Assembly (NCBI GenBank): GCA_964036295.1
Contig: OZ038473.1
Coordinates: 7,657,501-7,721,500, forward strand
From: Plumapathes pennacea
Taxonomy: Eukaryota; Cnidaria; Anthozoa; Antipatharia; Myriopathidae
DNA: 64,000 bases
Reading direction: 5' to 3'
A program made the translations under genes and the position numbers. Below the pieces are notes generated by a model. It was not told where the DNA came from. It did not search any database and was given only the letters and a program-made list of their open reading frames with translations. Shown one piece after another: positions 30,489 to 39,410 of the stretch. Each line of letters opens with the position of its first letter. The first letter of the stretch is position 1.

Positions 30489-31048
30489 TGAATGTGACAG
30501 CACTCTGAACCGATCAAATTAATCAACTCTTATCCCGACACCCTCTCACCCAACATCTGTTTCGAGGTGTGTTCGCCTGTGATGAACTGCCACCCCCCTT
30601 CCCTCTCGACGCACAAGACCACTTTCGACCCTGGCTACTCGTGGTCAATACCTACCCAGCGTCCAAGTCGGGAGAACACTGGATTCTCATGGGGGCTGAT
30701 GATCCCCATCAATTACATATATTTAAAAGCTATGGACAAGATCTCAAACAATATCGTAACCCTTGGTTCAATCGTTTTCAAAAACAGTTTTCCACATCCC
30801 ACCAAAATCGTATTCAATATCAAGGTATGAGCAACGCCTGCGGTTACTACTGCATTGTTGTGGCAGCCGAACGAGGTCTCAAAGGACGTTACGATTTTCA
30901 AACCCTACCCTATTTAAAACCCCAGGCTTTTGTCCAAAACGACCGACATATGGCTCACTTGGCCTGCACCGATTTGGACCCCCATGATGTTATTTCTGAT
31001 GTTACTTTAGCACGAGGACAAACCTGTACCTACAAAATGCATAAATAA
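30488..31048 (+). pseudogene. adenain-like cysteine protease, one stop at codon 7
   Basis: The frame from ATG 30488 is open to 31048 except TGA at 30506-30508. Catalytic His is in KSGEHWILMGADD. An acidic or polar partner region follows (LHIFKSYGQDLKQY), and the Cys is in GMSNACGYYCIVVAAE with a Gln upstream (RIQYQGM). This His...Cys order and spacing is that of the C5/Ulp1-related maturation proteases of Polintons and adenoviruses. It would process virion precursors. A stop so early might be bypassed by a later start only with loss of the N-terminus. Confidence 0.8.
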
Positions 31049-31049
31049 A
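31040..31049 (+). promoter_or_regulatory. CATAAATAAA: stop codon, AATAAA and weak TATA
   Basis: Protease stop TAA at 31046-31048 lies inside; AATAAA 31044-31049; ATPase ATG 37 bases downstream at 31086. Confidence 0.55.
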
Positions 31050-31085
31050 AATTGTTTCTTTTCCTTTTCACTCACATGTGTCATC

Positions 31086-31811
31086 ATGCCTAAACGTTGT
31101 GCAACCTCATGGCCAATGACCCTAAAAAAACATGCACATCAACTCGACTTGCGATTCAAGCACCCGGCGCGCATTCTCATTTCTGGACCCTCCAACAGTG
31201 GCAAAACCACCCTCATTGCTAACATCTTTGAACGGCGAGGCGACTTTTGTGAATGGCCCGTCACCAAAATCGTGTTCTGTTACGGTTCTTGGCAACCCAC
31301 ATACGACCGCCTGAAAAAGATGGGCGTTGAATTCAAAGAGGGACTCCCCGAATCCATTGAAGAAGATTTTCCCCAAAAAACACCCAGCAACGAAGTGTGC
31401 ATTCTTGTCCTAGACGATCAAATGGATCCAGCCGTTAAAAACAATAATATTCTACCACTCTTCACAGAACAGTCCCATCATCACGGCGTTACTGCCATCA
31501 TGACCACACAAAACCCCTATCACCAAGGACGTCACTCCGTGGACATGGCCCGAAATGTGTCTGTGGCCATTTTCATCATTGAACTTCGCAGCATGGATGT
31601 CATCCGTCGATTCTTAATAACCAGCTACACCCCTGAACAAGTACGTGAAATCATGAATTGGCTTCGACGCACCACCCATCGCAAACCTTACTCAAACTTT
31701 ACGATAGATTACGGCATGGACACCGATGATGACTGCCGTCTCCGCATCAATTTAATTCCCACCAAAAAACATGGACCCACTCGTCTCTTTTCACCTTCCT
31801 TGACTCTATAA
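31086..31811 (+). CDS. packaging ATPase (FtsK/HerA-type), intact
   Basis: 241 residues, uninterrupted. Walker A is LISGPSNSGKTTLIANIF (residues about 33-50). Walker B is VCILVLDDQMD (about 105-115), and the following IMTTQNPYHQGRHSVDMARN carries the sensor Gln/Asn region. These are the marks of Polinton and adenovirus-IVa2/poxvirus A32-like genome packaging ATPases that pump DNA into the capsid. Length is typical for the family. The upstream protease and downstream gene are TATA-linked, so each is likely its own transcript. Confidence 0.9.
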   Translation: MPKRCATSWPMTLKKHAHQLDLRFKHPARILISGPSNSGKTTLIANIFERRGDFCEWPVTKIVFCYGSWQPTYDRLKKMGVEFKEGLPESIEEDFPQKTPSNEVCILVLDDQMDPAVKNNNILPLFTEQSHHHGVTAIMTTQNPYHQGRHSVDMARNVSVAIFIIELRSMDVIRRFLITSYTPEQVREIMNWLRRTTHRKPYSNFTIDYGMDTDDDCRLRINLIPTKKHGPTRLFSPSLTL

Positions 31812-31814
31812 AAA
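31807..31814 (+). promoter_or_regulatory. TATA box overlapping ATPase stop
   Basis: TATAAAAA; ATPase stop TAA is 31809-31811. Next ATG at 31842, 35 bases on. Confidence 0.7.
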
Positions 31815-31841
31815 TACCCACACCCTTCCTAGACGTCAATC

Positions 31842-32625
31842 ATGCCAAACCCGCGATGTGGCCCCACCCCCTTGATGCAAAAACAAACATTTTTTATGCA
31901 ACCTCGAGCACAATCCCACCCTTTTAGTGCGTGCTGGTCCACAGCAGTTGCGCGCCGTCCAAGAAGTGTTACAAAACATCAAAATGGGCACCCTTCCGCT
32001 ACCGCCTAAACTCATAAAAGGCGTGAAACAACAAACCCTGGGACATACACTGGAAACCGCCTGTGACCACAGAACACAACCGTGTCAACTCCGGTCCCTC
32101 CTCTGAGGCAACAAACAAACAGGAGGATTTCCATTACATGTTGTTTTACGTTGGGGCATTAGAAAAGTGGTCCAACGTGCTTTTAAAAAACATGACCAAA
32201 ACCATTGTTATCCCCAAAGGGAAACGTTATGACTCACCCGAATGGAGCGCTCAGATAAGCATGACCCCCGATCAATGACACTTCAATGCTCAAGCAACAG
32301 GCAAACGCCTTCAAGCCATCTTGGACAATCCGTCCGCTTCAGTGTCACAAAAACGTGACAAATTTTTGCACAAATTGCAAAAATTCAGAGACCATCAGGA
32401 AGGACAACCTGCTGCCACACAGCCACGTGTGGTGATGGCCACAACCCCTAAGAAACCATCACCTGCTACTCCAGCAACCCCACGTAGGATCTGAAGTCGT
32501 ATTGATCCCCCACCCCTCACCCCAGTCGCTCACAGAACCCGAAGCAAAAGACCCCAGATAGGCAAAGAAATTCAATATGTTTCTTTCAATAAAGATCCTC
32601 GCAAACGGCGAGTTTACATTTTGTA
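31842..32625 (+). pseudogene. element B hypothetical late protein, two stops
   Basis: ATG 31842 starts MPNPRCGPTPLMQKQTFFMQ. A shifted frame carries VRAGPQQLRAVQEVLQNIKM. From 32063 one frame runs EDFHYMLFYVGALEKWSNVL, TGA at 32277, AQATGKRLQAILDNPSASVS, a Pro/Ala/Thr basic stretch, TGA at 32493, then HRTRSKRPQIGKEIQYVSFN to TAA 32625. AATAAA follows at once (32626-32631). Product about 260 residues with a basic tail. No family recognised. Confidence 0.5.
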
Positions 32626-32710
32626 ATAAACATGTTTTCACAACAATTTTCACTGACTCTTTTCTGACAACTCTTTCACCACCTCACTCAAATGCTCATC
32701 AAAAAACATG

Positions 32711-35227
32711 TCAGACACTTTTGTAGTCAGACATAAACGCATCCAAACGACGATTCAGTTCATAAAACAGTTCCTTTGAAGTGCCCCACAATGTAGGGAA
32801 ATCGCGCAACAGCGCGGCATCTTCAGAACCTTCAGGGGGTGGGTCCGGCACCTGGCGTGTGAACGCATCATACAGGGTCGCCAAAGCCCTGGGGGGTGGG
32901 TCGTAGCGGGTTTCCCGTTGCCACATTCGAATCAAATCTGCCGGAGGCGCAATGGTTAAAATGCTCTTGGTCGTGGCAGCATTTAGATTGTGCTGCTCCA
33001 TCACTCCATTCCACATCATCTCCACCATCGCCAAATTTGTTCAAAATCTGAAACGCATGGTCGCTCCAGACAGAACGCATCCTTTGAGTGCATGCGTCAT
33101 GCAACCTCCACGAGGAGGCACGACACCCCAAACAGGCACTGCGACAAAAACGAACAATGGCTGCTCGTAATGGTGCGACTTGTGATCATTTGTTGACGCA
33201 ATGTGCGACGATGATCCAGACTCTCACTCATCTTGCTTGACTTCTTTTTCTCAGCCTTATCCAGCCGCTGGTGCCATTCTTCATACTGTGTGTCCGATTT
33301 TTTTTCTTCCACCCCTTTCTTTCTTTCTTTCCACTCCTCGTACGACTTACGAGCTAGATACGCCATGAGACCTTTCCTCTTTGGTTTCTCTTTATGCTTT
33401 CCTCCATTCTGTTGGATCTCCAACAGCTCTTTCTTCTCATCCAACTTGTGGTAGGCCTCTATCATATCATCCACGGTTTTGTGTTTCCACACCTCGTAAT
33501 CTCTCAGATTCTTTTCCATGGCCTCGATTTCCTTCTGGATGTCTTGACACCATTTTAGACTACGTCGATTTCCTTCTTGAGTATAATCTCGCCCCAATAC
33601 TTTTGCCTAACTTCTATACCCTTCTGTGTCTCCGCCTCCTCTTCCGTTTCATTCAAAATCTCCTCGGGGATCGCGCATGCTACTTCTTTCACCACGTCCA
33701 GACCTGTTTTGGGGGGCGATGGAGGGGGTGGAGGTGGGGGTATGGCTTCCACCGCTGCCACGGCTTCCCCACAGTCTTGTAGGTGGGTGGTTTCCGTCGT
33801 CTCAACTCTTCAAAGGCTCTCGCCATCGAAAAGAGTGTTTTCTGTCTTTCTGAGCTGTACACGTTGTACTCGTCCACTTGCCCCACAAAGGTGATTTCTT
33901 CCAACAGGTCCATGGTCAGGTCTAAATACTCGCCATAGTACATGGAGTAGGGGGACTCCTCAATTATCTGATGCGTCTTTTTTAGAACCTCCTCTGTAAC
34001 ACCGCCTGACAGAAAATCTCTTTTCATCACCAGTTCCTTGCCTCCTGAGGATACAGCTTCCGATACACATCCGTGGCAGCAGCCGGAAATACTTCTGCTT
34101 TGTAAACGTGCAATAATACACACCCTATTCATCGGACCCCTTGAGAATCATTTCCAAGAAGTCTTTAGGCAAATCTTCATAATCCCCAAACACTCCCTGA
34201 AATTGAGCCTTCCACTGCGCTGTTTCCTCAGATGTGGCATCGCGGCTGTGAAGAACTTCGCATCCAGACACGCCATCGGGGCACTCTATGTTCACAAACA
34301 GTCTGCGAGTTCCGTTGATGTCCTCATACTTCACCATCTCTTGATCCTTGGCACTGCGGATGTATTTCTTGCGCTTTTCGTGAACCATCCTTTCTGACTT
34401 CTGTTTACGCATCTTCTCTTTTTCTTGATCGTAGATGGGGTCCACCACCACCACTTTTTTCTTCTTCTTCTTCTTTCTCAGTTAAGGCATCTCCTCTTTC
34501 ACCCGCTCTTTGATCTTGGTCAACGACACGCTGTACCAATCACCCTCGCCAGGTGCATTTAATTCGGGTGAGTACACTTCTTGCCTGTTCACCACATTCG
34601 CACGATGAAACGGGTCGTACACCAAGTCAGGCGTGCGAGGATCCACACATGCGATCTTCACCCATGGATACTTGTCATACCACGGTAGTGCCGCCATCGC
34701 TTCCGATTCGGGTTGCAAGGTAGGATAAGGCCAATCGCGCAACTCCGGAGGTTGGCATGTTCGCCCGTTCAACACATTATACCGCTTCCACCACATCATG
34801 GGCGACAAAGAACCCATAGGACCGATAGACGAGAATGGAAAGCGATTGAACCAACCCGGTTTGTCTTCGAACAACTCGCGAATCACCAGAATCTCTTTCA
34901 ACTGTTTGTGATAGTGTTCGTAAGGATGCAGAGTGCGCCAAAATGCTGTAGGCCCCGTCTCTGAATACGGATCTTCATTGTACCACTGAGGACTGCGGCG
35001 CATATTCTTTTCCTGGGAAAGCATGTCAATCGGCATAACTTTTCCAAGAGTGGGGCGATCACTGGCTCCGGTAGCGCTGGATGTTTTCTTCTCCACTTAT
35101 TTCTTCTTTCCCGCTGCTTCCTTTGTTTGCTTTTTGGTCCCCGCCGTCGACCCATTGGACATTTTTCGTTTACGTGGTGTTTTATTCAAAGGAATAAAAT
35201 CGCTCGCATCTAACATCGCCTGAGCCA
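32711..35227 (-). pseudogene. large charged protein gene, degraded
   Basis: Minus-strand frames in series share style and nearly abut: 35227-35099 (MAQAMLDASDFIPLNKTPRK, TAA at 35097-35099), 35096-34482 (RRSPQWYNEDPYSETGPTAF, Pro/Trp/Tyr-rich), 34454-34125, 34070-33760, 33761-33555 (PPPPPPPSPP), 33597-33230 (EEWKERKKGVEEKK) and 33034-32711. The first stop is in frame with what follows. They may be one long gene or two to four genes; I cannot settle it. Long Glu/Lys coiled coils and Pro-rich linkers suggest a scaffold or tegument-like virion protein, as inference. Confidence 0.4.
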
Positions 35228-35310
35228 TCTCACACAATAACGTTTTCTTTTTCTCGTCACGCTTTTTAATATTTTTCTAGAGGATTCGTCAGAACGTTTA
35301 TTTTTATCAT

Positions 35311-35403
35311 CCCACGTGGGATGACGTCAACAACCATGTCAAGCATCCCACGTGGGGTGACATCACCAACCTATTTTTAGCGGGGCAAAAAAACCCTATA
35401 AAA
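35311..35403. promoter_or_regulatory. CACGTG-box promoter 3 (bidirectional)
   Basis: CCCACGTGGG at 35311-35320 (directly followed by ATGACGTCAAC, a CRE-like site) and at 35347-35356 (followed by GTGACATCAC). TATAAAA is at 35397-35403, 41 bases before ATG 35438. Sits between divergent genes starting at 35227 (-) and 35438 (+). Confidence 0.75.
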
Positions 35404-35437
35404 ATCACGCCGTTTTTCCATTTTTTCAACACCTCTT

Positions 35438-36103
35438 TTGATGTTTTTCCTTTGTGCTGTCTTCATCACTATGGCCAACTCCAAGCCTCGCCGCGTATTT
35501 CCTCGCTACACCCAGAACTCTTTCATACGCTACAAACCCTGCGATGAAGATTGGAAAAAAGTTTTCGCCTGGATGAACGACCAATACCAAAACCGGTACA
35601 CAGAAGCAGAGCAAGAAGAGCGTGAACAAACTCACAACGAAGTTCAACAGAAATATTTTGAACGACAACTCTTAGAAGAAGCAATTGTCGCCCTTGGCTT
35701 CATTCCGCCCAGAAGCACTTTGCAGTCTACCAACCATCTCAGCTTCGTCCTCTTCGACGCTATTGCCAAGTACGTGATGCACAACGAGCAGAGCAGCGAA
35801 TCTGAACGTTGCCCAGACTTTCGTACCGCCTCCACTCAAGCCTGGACAAAGGAACTTGTGTGTGGAGCCATTGACTACCCCCGATGGCATGAGATCTACA
35901 CACGAATGAAAGCCAAGTGGAACACTGTCGAACAGAAAGAGCTGGCAAAAATGAAAGGTGATAGCGGCCAAAACGCCTATCTCAACGAGCAGCGCTGGAG
36001 ACAACTTGAAGAAACCTTATTCAAAGAAACTCTGGAAGAACTGAATTTGACCTGCACCACCACGATTCTGTATGTCACCACATTCAAAGAGAAACCTCAA
36101 TAA
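35438..36103 (+). CDS. element B early-type protein, intact
   Basis: 221 residues, uninterrupted. I prefer ATG 35438 because the 41-base distance from the TATA box matches other genes; an internal ATG at 35471 (MANSKPRRVFPRYTQN) has a better context. The product is charged and helical (RYTEAEQEEREQTHNEVQQK, EIYTRMKAKWNTVEQKEL) and ends TTILYVTTFKEKPQ. No signal or zinc motif. One of the few undamaged genes of element B; family unknown. Confidence 0.75.
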   Translation: MMFFLCAVFITMANSKPRRVFPRYTQNSFIRYKPCDEDWKKVFAWMNDQYQNRYTEAEQEEREQTHNEVQQKYFERQLLEEAIVALGFIPPRSTLQSTNHLSFVLFDAIAKYVMHNEQSSESERCPDFRTASTQAWTKELVCGAIDYPRWHEIYTRMKAKWNTVEQKELAKMKGDSGQNAYLNEQRWRQLEETLFKETLEELNLTCTTTILYVTTFKEKPQ

Positions 36104-36197
36104 GGCATTGATTTTTACTCTAATATGTTTTCCGTGTGATTTTAAAACCACCCCTTTTTCTTTTTATTCTCATAAAACCGTCAACCTTTCCACAACC

Positions 36198-36446
36198 ATG
36201 TTATATTTTATTAAATGCAACCACTGGGATACCTACATAGCAGAATATGCCGAAAAACACAACGCCTATCACGTGAAAAGCGTCCTGGATGAGTAAGTTC
36301 AAATCTTACCGGGTGGCTCTTTTTCTTCCACCACGCTGTCTTCTTTTAGCAATGTTTTTGGCTCTTGTCCTTGCAAACCATCCATCTACTGCAGTTACAA
36401 ACGCACGCATGTTTTTATTCTTCTTCTTCTTTTTATCCTTTTCTAG
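36198..36446 (+). CDS. small Cys/His-rich protein, spliced
   Basis: Exon 1 36198-36292 (MLYFIKCNHWDTYIAEYAEK, then HNAYHVKSVLD). Intron 36293-36349 (57 bases, GTAAGT...TTTTAG), phase 2. Exon 2 begins NVFGSCPCKPSIYCSYKRTH and is open to TAG 36446. Its last codons (FILLLLFILF) are a pyrimidine tract ending CTAG, so a second intron and further exon are possible. Cys/His spacing suggests zinc binding. Confidence 0.5.
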
Positions 36447-36674
36447 TTGACGTAAACCTCCCTTGTTTCATGGTTAATAGTAAAAGACTAAGTGTCTTCA
36501 TATTTATACTCTTTTCAACAAACATTTGTTTTCAACATTGTTTTTAAAATACACTTTTTCGAAAATCAACTTTTCAAAGTTCCTGACATGGAATGTCATA
36601 GTGGCGAACAACAACATTGTAAGCCAAACTGATAGGGTTTTTAACACCTCGAGGCCAATACTTCCTGCCCCATC

Positions 36675-37271
36675 CCTTGTCAAATATCTCCACTGCTTTT
36701 CGCCACCGCATCCGCCACCGCGTCACTTGCTGCAATCGTGCATTGAAATCAGTCCGCAGAAACAGTTAGCGAATGAAAATGGATCGCACCGGCTCTGGCA
36801 ATCGCATCAGCCAAATCTTGAACTCGTTTTTCCACTCGTACTTTTGCCAGGCCTTGCTGCGACAAAAGAGAATCAGCAATGACTCGTGACCGGTAATCGA
36901 TGGCTGTGTTGGCGGTGGTCCTGTGTACCGAACGGTAGTAATGGTCCGAAATGAATTGCACGCCGCTTCCTAGTTGGCTTCTTCTGGGTTGCATTCTGTA
37001 GCTTGTAAAACGCCGCCAATGCCGCATCACGAGAATTGAAGACCGTCACGTTGAACGAACTATTCTTTACAATAATAGTCTCGTTCGGATCCACTCGCAA
37101 TGGCACGTAATGCGCTGAAGGTACTACTGGTTTCTTCGTACTATTCTGAATCTTTTGGAACGCCGCCAACGCCGCATCGAGAGAGCTAAACTCTTGACCA
37201 CTGTCCGGAACAGAACGCGCCGATACAATTCCGACATACAGAAGCACTACTAACAACACAATCGACTGCAT
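36675..37271 (-). pseudogene. secreted repeat protein, frameshifted
   Basis: ATG 37271. Signal peptide MQSIVLLVVLLYVGIVSARS. Two copies of a repeat follow: SLDAALAAFQKIQNSTKK and SRDAALAAFYKLQNATQKK, separated by a segment with NET, NSS and NVT N-glycosylation sequons. A basic furin-type site (TRKRR) comes next. After a shift near 36975 another frame gives GVQFISDHYYRSVHRTTANT and VEKRVQDLADAIARAGAIHF, TGA at 36749, then a short continuation. TATAAAAAC at 37304-37312 (minus). Likely secreted or virion-surface; no homologue recognised. Confidence 0.6.
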
Positions 37272-37349
37272 TTTTTCATGTGTACATCAATCCTCCCGCT
37301 TGCTGTTTTTATAACCAATCCTCTGCTATTTTCATCTTGCTTACGTCAC

Positions 37350-37413
37350 CCCACGTGGGATACCAATGTAATGCAATCCCACGTGGGATGACGTATTCAT
37401 TTTCTATTATAAA
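37350..37413. promoter_or_regulatory. CACGTG-box promoter 4 (bidirectional)
   Basis: CCCACGTGGG at 37350-37359 (preceded by TTACGTCA) and 37378-37387 (followed by ATGACGTA). TATAAA at 37408-37413, 34 bases before ATG 37447. A minus-strand TATA box at 37304-37312 serves the secreted protein. Confidence 0.75.
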
Positions 37414-37446
37414 TTTGCATTTTCTAACTTAATGTTTCACTCAAGC

Positions 37447-38134
37447 ATGACCGCACAAGATATGGCTATGCAAGAGCCGCCAATGACCCGACAACAAAAG
37501 CTAATGCGAATAGCCTCATGGAAAAATCAAGAAGACCTCGTTCAAGCACGCGGTTACGGTCCTACTATGGCCGGCACTGACTAGCAAGTTTTTTGGAACG
37601 AACCCGTCATGGTTCTCTGCTGCAAAACTTGTGATTGCATTTTCTCCGTGCGAGGTTTACACGATCAACACTGGGCCATGTCCACACATCATGCTTACAT
37701 CAACGAGCCGTGGTACTATACCTCCTACACGCCTCTAAAAGAGTAAGCTATTTTATCATTTTAATTCATCATTTTTTCATCTGTGATGCTTACACCATTT
37801 TATTTTTCTTTTCAGCACCGTAAGACGAGTGGGTGATTGGCGATGGGGTCTAAGCTGTTATTGTGTCATTCAAACCATCGAATGCATGAATTGCAACCAC
37901 TCCGTAGGCCACACCGTTCGCATGCCTTGTCTACAATGTTTAGAAACCCCCCAAAGTGGGCATGTGTGGATCTTTCAGCCCGACTCGGTCGTGGCCATTC
38001 CCCGTACCCGACGCGACTCCTCCTTCTTGATCCACGGACAACATCATTGCCACATTGATTCACAAGAGGAAACCGAGGACATCAAGATTGACATCCAAGC
38101 ACAGGTAAAGGCACGCCGCCAACATCTTCCTTGA
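37447..38134 (+). pseudogene. Cys/His-rich zinc-type protein, spliced, one stop
   Basis: Exon 1 37447-37742 (MTAQDMAMQEPPMTRQQKLM) has TAG at 37582-37584 and then VLCCKTCDCIFSVRGLHDQH. The 73-base intron 37743-37815 (GTAAGC...TTTTCAG) is phase 2. Exon 2 37816-38134 has CYC, IECMNCNHSVGHTVRMPC and LQCLE, then an acidic helical end (QEETEDIKIDIQAQVKARRQ). Multiple CxxC pairs suggest two zinc sites and a regulatory role. Driven by CACGTG-box promoter 4. Confidence 0.7.
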
Positions 38135-38145
38135 TTCCTATCATC

Positions 38146-38803
38146 ATGTCAACCGTGTTAAACTTTGAAGCGCTGCCATATGATGGTCTCTCTGGTCAAC
38201 AATTAGCTAATCAAATTCATGTCTTAATGAAATCCACCTACCTACCACCTGACAACGAGCATAATTTCTTACACCTTTCCTCCACCATATCCGCGGAACA
38301 GAAGGACCCACAGATCTTAACCATTTCAAGGATGCTTGTCACTTTCTTCTGCATCGACACAACTACGAGCCACTCCTAACCCCAGACTGCATCTGCGACG
38401 TGCACGCACGCATTTTTGCTACCCAAAACATCAGCCAATTCAGCCGCAACGTACGCTGCACCTTCTTTCGCGCCCCCTAACCCTTTATGATTCCTTCAAA
38501 CTCTGTGCATGGTTCCTCTTCCACCTCCTCGACATTCAGCCCTTCGCCGATGGCAACGGACGTCTGGCCAGACTTTTAACTAGTCACATCCTAGAATTTT
38601 ACACCCAAGCCTCTTTCCCCATCTTCATCTTGGGGTCTTCTGACGACTTCACTCAAGCCCTCATCGACACGCGAACCCTCTACGAAGGACACCCCCGAAG
38701 CTTGACCACTATACTCCTTCGATCTGCTCTCATTAACTGGAAGACCTATCATGGTATTCAATGTTTCCCATCTCCACTTCCAATAGATGCATTCTTCCAA
38801 TAA
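38146..38803 (+). pseudogene. Fic/DOC-domain protein, frameshifted, motif His replaced
   Basis: ATG 38146 starts MSTVLNFEALPYDGLSGQQL. After a shift near 38325 a second frame gives PDCICDVHARIFATQNISQF, the helix that precedes the active site in Fic folds. A shift near 38480 leads to LCAWFLFHLLDIQPFADGNG followed by RLARLL. That matches the Fic motif HPFxDGNGRxxR except that His is Gln (CAG, 38537-38539). Fic enzymes usually transfer AMP or similar groups to protein hydroxyls. As read, the catalytic base is lost and two frameshifts break the gene. Confidence 0.8.
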
Positions 38804-38925
38804 CTGAACACTGAACTCAAGGCTCTTCATCTTAATAGTTCTTGTTATTTTTTATTTATATTACTTTCTATTTATTTATATTACTTATTATTATTAAAAT
38901 ATTTATTCTTATTTTGTTTACTATT

Positions 38926-39128
38926 ATTCCTTCACACCCCTCCCCCACCCTCCCCTCCCCTCCAAATTCACCCCCACCCCCACCCTTCAGATACCTTCAC
39001 CCTCTCCTCCCCTCCAAAATCACCCCCCTCAGTTCCCCTTTTAGGGTGACAAAAATCCTCCCCATAGGTGGGGGGTGGGGCAACTCATTAGTATGCAAAG
39101 TGCTGCTTTTTTCGGACCCCATACTACT
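38926..39128. repeat. element B right terminal inverted repeat
   Basis: Reverse complement of the left end, C-rich on this strand, with an extra C-rich repeat unit inward (CTCCCCTCCAAAATCACCCCC and a diverged copy near 38950). Confidence 0.9.
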
Positions 39129-39410
39129 AAGGGTCAGCCTGCACAAAAAGAGTAATGCGTGACCCTGTGCGTGACTTGCGACACTTACTGTATTTATGCA
39201 CAGTCGATTTCGAACAGTTATTTGTAATCAGAGGCCACAATTAATTTAGCCATCGCTCCGATACTTATCTGTTTTCTTTTTGCTCGTGGCTGCACAGCTG
39301 CGGCGAGCTTAAAAATGGAGCTTTTTTTTTGTTTTCCTTTTTCTGGGTGGAGAATCAGTACACAGTGATTGGTTCATATTATCACGTGATATGCGATGAC
39401 GTAAACCGCC

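Larger units (their letters stand above)
13657..39128. mobile_element. element B: full-length Polinton/Maverick, 25,472 bp
   Basis: The left end starts AGTAGTATGGGGTCCG and the right end finishes CGGACCCCATACTACT, exact inverted copies with the AG...CT termini usual for Polintons. The target duplication AAGGGT is perfect (13651-13656 and 39129-39134), the expected 6 bp. Inside are PolB, integrase, adenain-like protease and packaging ATPase, the diagnostic Polinton set, plus about twenty other genes. Many genes carry frameshifts or stops, so the copy is not autonomous as assembled. Confidence 0.95.

Noticed and set aside
29524-32625. TGA read as sense by code reassignment
   Set aside because: TGA stops occur only in some genes, TAG and TAA stops also occur, and intact genes end normally; mutation is simpler.
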